18,811 bases of DNA from Pseudomonadota bacterium (GTDB lineage: Bacteria > Verrucomicrobiota > Verrucomicrobiia > Chthoniobacterales > UBA6821): the NCBI GenBank assembly GCA_009928265.1, contig RFPR01000025.1, positions 1 through 18,811 on the forward strand, read 5' to 3'. The notes under the pieces are model-generated. The model was not told the DNA's origin and searched no databases. It saw nothing but the letters and a program-made list of their open reading frames with translations. Positions 15,810-18,811 of the stretch are shown here, one piece after another. The translations under genes and the position numbers were made by a program. The number at the start of each line of letters is the position of its first letter. Position 1 is the stretch's first letter.

Positions 15810-15891
15810 TGCCCCGAGCCGGACTTGAACCGGCAAGACTTGCGTCGTTCGATTTTAAGTCGAATGTGTATACCGATTTCACCATCGGGGC
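15810..15891 (-). tRNA. tRNA-Leu (TAA)
   Basis: 82 nt: acceptor GCCCCGA / TCGGGGC, anticodon loop CTTAAAA inside TTCGA / TCGAA, variable arm of the class II type, discriminator A followed by CCC rather than CCA. It decodes TTA/TTG, TTA being rare in GC-rich hosts. Confidence 0.92.
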
Positions 15892-15920
15892 ATAAAAGCC
15901 GAGATACAAAGCCTCTCGGC
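15892..15920 (-). terminator. Rho-independent terminator after 15935-16192
   Basis: Minus strand: 7-bp stem GCCGAGA / TCTCGGC with a 9-nt loop, followed by TTTTAT. It sits right at the 5' end of tRNA-Leu, so the tRNA cluster either relies on readthrough or has its own promoter. Confidence 0.75.
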
Positions 15921-15934
15921 AGGGCTTCACCGCA

Positions 15935-16192
15935 TCAGCGGCCCCGGCGGGGGGCGCGCCGCGTGAGCTCGATCTCGCGAACCTGCGCGAAGAAGGCTGA
16001 CTCGCCCTCCGGCCGACGAGCGTTCATGTTGCTCGCGCAGCTCTGCGCCTTCTCACGGCTGTAGAAGATCTGAGCGCTGTCGATCGTGTCCCAGACGCCT
16101 CGCGCACGGCCCGTGTAGACCTTACGGTTGAGGAATCGGCGGGTGTTGGAGTCACGAACGATGTATGCGGTGTATGTGTTTGTCTGCTTCAT
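15935..16192 (-). CDS. Hypothetical basic protein, 85 aa
   Basis: This protein starts MKQTNTYTAYIVRDSNTRRF and continues ARGVWDTIDSAQIFYSREKA; it ends in an Arg-rich tail (LTRRAPRRGR). The start is ATG 16192 with AGAGA 8 nt upstream; an ATG at 16225 would add 11 basic, low-complexity residues. The beta-strand-rich N-terminus and WDTIDSAQIF segment suggest a small globular domain, but I do not recognise a family. A clear terminator follows. Confidence 0.7.
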   Translation of the reverse strand: MKQTNTYTAYIVRDSNTRRFLNRKVYTGRARGVWDTIDSAQIFYSREKAQSCASNMNARRPEGESAFFAQVREIELTRRAPRRGR

Positions 16193-16232
16193 ATTATTGT
16201 CTCTATTTTTGTTTTTATTTTCCACCCCTGAA

Positions 16233-16340
16233 TCAGGAGTGAGAATCTGTGTCGTCTGGTTGCTCTTCAGCCATCTCAGCAGCGAGAGCTTCGTCCTCCC
16301 AGACTTTGATGAGGAACTCTTCGTAGTCCATCTCGTTCAC
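16233..16340 (-). CDS. Small acidic protein, 35 aa, GTG start
   Basis: The frame runs from GTG 16338-16340 (VNEMDYEEFLIKVWEDEALA) to TGA, ending QPDDTDSHS. The GTG overlaps the stop of the lipoprotein gene as GTGA, so translation is probably coupled. It is highly acidic and helical. An internal ATG three codons in is an alternative start. Function is unknown. Confidence 0.55.
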   Translation of the reverse strand: MNEMDYEEFLIKVWEDEALAAEMAEEQPDDTDSHS

Positions 16341-16615
16341 GGGCAACGCCTAGACCTCTCGTGCTTGGTGACGGCGGTCGTGGTAATGGTGTTGTTCTTG
16401 CTGTCCAGCTTGTTGGTGACTTCGAGCTTCTCCAGCATCTGCTCGCAGTCCTCTTCTGCAGGTTCAGCAGAAGCTACTGGTGGAGGATCGGGTGGTGCCA
16501 CAGGCACCGTAGCAGGCGGAGCGTGGACGGGCACGTCGTTCATGAAGTACCCAGTTCCGTATCGATACGCGCAGCCTGTCACGAGGACGAGAGGAAGCAG
16601 CTGGTAGATCTTCAT
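16337..16615 (-). CDS. Small proline-rich lipoprotein
   Basis: This 92-aa protein starts MKIYQLLPLVLVTGCAYRYG; the lipobox VTGC puts the lipid-bearing Cys at residue 15. The next part is Pro/Ala/Val-rich (HAPPATVPVAPPDPPPVASA), then an acidic/basic helix (EDCEQMLEKLEVTNKLDSKN). Small Pro-rich outer-membrane lipoproteins in phages can be o-spanins, which work with an i-spanin in lysis, but no membrane partner is adjacent, so this is only a possibility. The ATG is 12 nt after a TACAAT box. Confidence 0.72.
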   Translation of the reverse strand: MKIYQLLPLVLVTGCAYRYGTGYFMNDVPVHAPPATVPVAPPDPPPVASAEPAEEDCEQMLEKLEVTNKLDSKNNTITTTAVTKHERSRRCP

Positions 16616-16627
16616 CTGTTGGATCCT

Positions 16628-16656
16628 ATTGTACTTTGTGGTTGCCGGTTTTTGCA
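16628..16656 (-). promoter_or_regulatory. Promoter of the lipoprotein gene
   Basis: Minus strand: -35 TGCAAA at 16651-16656, 17 bp, -10 TACAAT at 16628-16633, 12 nt to the ATG. The sequence after the -35 lacks the TTCGCGC block. Confidence 0.62.
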
Positions 16657-16686
16657 AGGGCCAGAAAACTTTTTATTCTCTAGCGA

Positions 16687-17412
16687 TCAGATGCGAGTCA
16701 CAGTGATCGCGGGAGTTGAGTAGCCAACTGGCTGCCTCACGCGGAAGCGATAGTTGACAGACTCCTTCACGCGGCCGCGGCGGTCCGTGCGGCGGATCTG
16801 CTCGTAGGTGTACGTGCCATCCTCCGGGTACTTGCCTTCGCCGGGCGCGAAAGACTCGAGGTAAGCCGGTGTGAGGAACACAGTCCGAGACCTGCCTCCC
16901 GTGCGGAGGCCGCGCATGGCTTCTTTGCCGATGGCAGCGGCGATGTTGTACGCAGTGCGCTTGTCTGCTTCTGCTTTCTTCTCGGATTCGATCTGCGCAG
17001 CGGTCTGCACAACCCACGACACGTGCTCTGGCAGTGCAGCCACGAGGAGCTCGTTGAGGAGCAGCAGGTTGTTCATCATGCTCTCTCGACGCATGAGGTG
17101 CTCGAGGGTACCCGAACCGCTGTTCCAGTGGAACCGGATTTGCCTCGAGCTGGGACGAACTCGGTCGCCCTCGATGAACACGTCGCCCTTAGTGCGGTAC
17201 TGCACAGACAGGTTCATGCGAAAGTTGTCGTCGTCCCATGAGGACTTGGTAGGGTCCAGGACGAACTCGAAGCTGATCGAGTCGTCGTGTTCCTCAAAGG
17301 TCTTTCGCTCGAGAGTGCTCTTGCTGTAGGGCGTCATGTTCGCCATGAGGCCGTGGCTCATCACGAGCAGCTTAGCTTTCTCGAGCGCAGACCGAACAGT
17401 CACTGATTCCAT
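16687..17412 (-). CDS. Hypothetical protein, 241 aa (leaderless)
   Basis: This soluble protein starts MESVTVRSALEKAKLLVMSH. It has an alpha/beta N-terminal half (DSISFEFVLDPTKSSWDDDN, NLSVQYRTKGDVFIEGD), a helical middle (MMNNLLLLNELLVAALPEHV, then IESEKKAEADKRTAYNIAA) and a Tyr/Arg-rich C-terminus (YTYEQIRRTDRRGRVKESVN). No family is recognised. The ATG is 6 nt after the -10 of a good promoter. It lies before the lipoprotein gene in the same direction with a separate promoter between them. Confidence 0.72.
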   Translation of the reverse strand: MESVTVRSALEKAKLLVMSHGLMANMTPYSKSTLERKTFEEHDDSISFEFVLDPTKSSWDDDNFRMNLSVQYRTKGDVFIEGDRVRPSSRQIRFHWNSGSGTLEHLMRRESMMNNLLLLNELLVAALPEHVSWVVQTAAQIESEKKAEADKRTAYNIAAAIGKEAMRGLRTGGRSRTVFLTPAYLESFAPGEGKYPEDGTYTYEQIRRTDRRGRVKESVNYRFRVRQPVGYSTPAITVTRI

Positions 17413-17418
17413 GTGTCT

Positions 17419-17447
17419 ACTCTATGCCAATCTCGCGCAATCTTGCA
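17419..17447 (-). promoter_or_regulatory. Promoter of 16687-17412
   Basis: Minus strand: -35 TGCAAG at 17442-17447 followed by ATTGCGCGAG, 17 bp, -10 TAGAGT at 17419-17424, 6 nt to the ATG. Confidence 0.72.
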
Positions 17448-17459
17448 GATTTGTGTTCG

Positions 17460-17813
17460 TCAACCGCCGGCCTTCACACGAGCACGCCGGTTCAGTTCCC
17501 AGTAGACCAGGACCTTCCGAGCAGCGTGGTGGTGCTCCTTCGGGTGAGGCTGTCCCAGTCCTGATCGGAAACTGTTCTCTGACTGCTTGATTAAATCGTT
17601 AGATGTGGCTTGGATGTTTTTACGGACCAATTTACGCCACATTTTCCTGAACTTACGTCGTAGCTTGCGTGCCTCTTCTGGAGGCAGGGCGGACAGCACC
17701 TTGTTCATGTCGTGGTGCAGCGTTGCAGCGTTGAAGGGCGCGATCCCAGCGTCGTACGCCTCTTGGTTTGCCAGCGCCTGGACGAGGATGGGATCGAGCT
17801 TCTTTGAGTTCAT
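17460..17813 (-). CDS. Hypothetical basic protein, 117 aa
   Basis: This protein starts MNSKKLDPILVQALANQEAY, has a very basic central helix (EEARKLRRKFRKMWRKLVRK) and ends HHHAARKVLVYWELNRRARV. The net charge suggests nucleic-acid binding. No family is recognised. ATG 17813 overlaps the stop of the HExxH gene (ATGA), so the two are cotranslated. Its stop lies just before the next promoter. Confidence 0.7.
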   Translation of the reverse strand: MNSKKLDPILVQALANQEAYDAGIAPFNAATLHHDMNKVLSALPPEEARKLRRKFRKMWRKLVRKNIQATSNDLIKQSENSFRSGLGQPHPKEHHHAARKVLVYWELNRRARVKAGG

Positions 17814-18400
17814 TCGTAATCTTTCTTGCTAACTGCCCACTTGACGTACGACTTGAGGCAGTTAATCCGTATGTATTCTAGAGCATCGTCGTCTATCCTC
17901 AGACGGAGCTTCTTGGCTAGGTTTCTACCCCTCTGCCACGCCTCCATCTCTTCCTCTAGACACGCCAGGCGGTGCTGGAACGTGCGTGTGATTTTGGGAT
18001 CTGTCTGGTCGTAACCCATGGCAAATCGATTGGGTTCGCCTGGGTGCTGGTGGATGAGATGGTGACCGCACTCGTGGAGGAGGTAGACGACTTGCTTGGC
18101 TGGTGAAGCATTGGCGGCAATCATGATGGACTTGAAGTACTCGTCGTAGGTGCCGTTCTCGTGCTTCTTGAAATAGACTGTGAGTCCCCTCTTTGTGCAC
18201 CACTTGATCAAGCGGTCAAGGTCTCTGACGCAGGCCATCTCGCCGAGGTACTGCTGCATAGTGAATGCCTCAGACATGCCCCGTTCGACCGCCCGTTTTC
18301 TGCGCTTCTCTACGCGCTCTCTCCAGAAAGAGAGGTCGAACAGGCGACCGCACTGTCGCGATGCCTGTTCAGCCGCGCAGGTGAGATTGGGAGAGGTCAT
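17810..18400 (-). CDS. HExxH zinc-metallopeptidase-like protein (ImmA/IrrE-type)
   Basis: This 196-aa protein contains VVYLLHECGHHLIHQH (zinc site His109, Glu110, His113) and, 36-40 residues later, LEEEMEAWQRG, whose glutamates (149-151) could supply the third ligand, the gluzincin layout seen in ImmA/IrrE (M78) proteins. The N-terminal third is basic and helical (WRERVEKRRKRAVERG). ImmA cleaves phage repressors and IrrE controls a stress regulator; which role, if any, applies here is unknown. No repressor gene is adjacent. It starts 6 bp after the stop of the upstream gene and overlaps the next one. Confidence 0.65.
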   Translation of the reverse strand: MTSPNLTCAAEQASRQCGRLFDLSFWRERVEKRRKRAVERGMSEAFTMQQYLGEMACVRDLDRLIKWCTKRGLTVYFKKHENGTYDEYFKSIMIAANASPAKQVVYLLHECGHHLIHQHPGEPNRFAMGYDQTDPKITRTFQHRLACLEEEMEAWQRGRNLAKKLRLRIDDDALEYIRINCLKSYVKWAVSKKDYE

Positions 18401-18406
18401 CCCACC

Positions 18407-18811
18407 TCACTTCGCCTTCTTCTTGGACCCCTTCGGCGCATCGGCGGCGGTAGCATCCTTAGCGACCCCGAAGACGTCCAGGATGGAGGAGACGCACCAC
18501 TTGTGGACCGACTTGGCCAGCTCGAGGTTCTCCACGCCACCGGCCGTGAGCTTGGACCAGGCCGACACGCGGAGCTCGCCGGGGAGGTCCTCCATGAAGG
18601 CCTTCAGGTTGGCACCCTGCACGTCGCTGAGCGTCTTGCACTTCTTCGTGACGTACTCCGCCATCTTCTCGATGACGATGTTCTGTTTCTCCTGACCGAG
18701 GCGGGCGATCTTCGCCTTCACCTGGGGATAGCGCTCCATGACGTCCTCGCCGGAGACCTGGTTGTCGATGGTCTTCGCGAAAGAGTGGTAGGCGATGGTC
18801 GCCTCCGTGCC
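18407..18811 (-). CDS. Hypothetical protein, 5' end outside the window
   Basis: The frame is open from the right edge (GTEATIAYHSFAKTIDNQVS onward) to the stop at 18407, at least 134 residues. An internal ATG at 18739 is unlikely to be the start because coding continues upstream without a stop. It is helical and charged (VKAKIARLGQEKQNIVIEKM, NLELAKSVHKWCVSSILD) with a Lys-rich end (APKGSKKKAK). No family is recognised. It belongs to the operon that runs into the HExxH gene. Confidence 0.65.
   Translation of the reverse strand, partial: GTEATIAYHSFAKTIDNQVSGEDVMERYPQVKAKIARLGQEKQNIVIEKMAEYVTKKCKTLSDVQGANLKAFMEDLPGELRVSAWSKLTAGGVENLELAKSVHKWCVSSILDVFGVAKDATAADAPKGSKKKAK

Noticed and set aside
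15254..15891. tRNA cluster as an attachment site for integration
   Set aside because: No integrase and no direct repeat of a tRNA 3' end was seen in the window.
16337..16615. Firm o-spanin call for the Pro-rich lipoprotein
   Set aside because: No i-spanin-like membrane partner is adjacent or embedded, so only a possibility is noted.

Overview
This window looks like part of a large tailed-phage (Caudoviricetes-type) genome, or a very phage-like element, infecting a Gram-negative bacterium. The evidence is dense small genes on almost one strand, 4-bp ATGA/GTGA stop-start overlaps, a seven-gene tRNA cluster, a lysozyme-like lytic enzyme, a trimmed RadA-like ATPase, and many small proteins without recognisable families. 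No capsid, tail, terminase or integrase gene is present, so the phage assignment is an inference. Signal peptides, lipoboxes and an MlaC-like periplasmic protein point to a host with an outer membrane. Some secreted proteins recall delta-proteobacterial or myxobacterial ones, but that host guess is weak.

Layout, left to right (nearly all genes on the minus strand, so transcription runs right to left). 1-2954: a tandem array of eleven small proteins sharing a Gly-Asp-Leu-Val-Arg start and a Gly-hydrophobic-Leu second motif (SH3-like barrel inferred), interrupted only by one unrelated 177-aa gene. 3095-4813: a lysozyme-like enzyme, a lone plus-strand metzincin-type lipoprotein protease, and a conserved phage-type hypothetical. 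4898-8496: a visibly GC-richer block holding a complete malate synthase, a Cys-motif secreted protein, an MlaC-like protein, a DsbD-alpha-like secreted protein and small hypotheticals. 8573-12584: small hypotheticals, two copies of a TTCCCGGGAA-centred upstream element, the RadA-like ATPase and a 33-aa membrane peptide. 12610-15188: a tRNA-like gene, two Lys/Ala-rich proteins ending in SH3/KOW-like domains, and four single-gene, single-promoter cassettes. 15254-15891: tRNAs Glu, Gln, Ser, Ser, Gly, Arg, Leu. 15935-18811: hypotheticals, a Pro-rich lipoprotein, an HExxH (ImmA/IrrE-like) protein and a gene running off the right edge.

The feature that unifies the window is a promoter family. At least sixteen minus-strand promoters have a -35-like TGCAAG (or TGCAAA/TGTAAA), exactly 17 bp, then a TAxxxT -10. 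Many also carry a conserved TTCGCGC just after the -35 box. In about ten of them the ATG begins only 5-7 nt beyond the -10 box, which predicts leaderless mRNAs. The same promoter type drives the operon containing the MlaC-like protein and malate synthase, so this metabolic/envelope cassette appears to be wired into the element's own transcription programme. The candidates for a new system are the malate synthase/MlaC cassette, the array of SH3-like paralogs with intertwined translation signals, and the leaderless promoter network.
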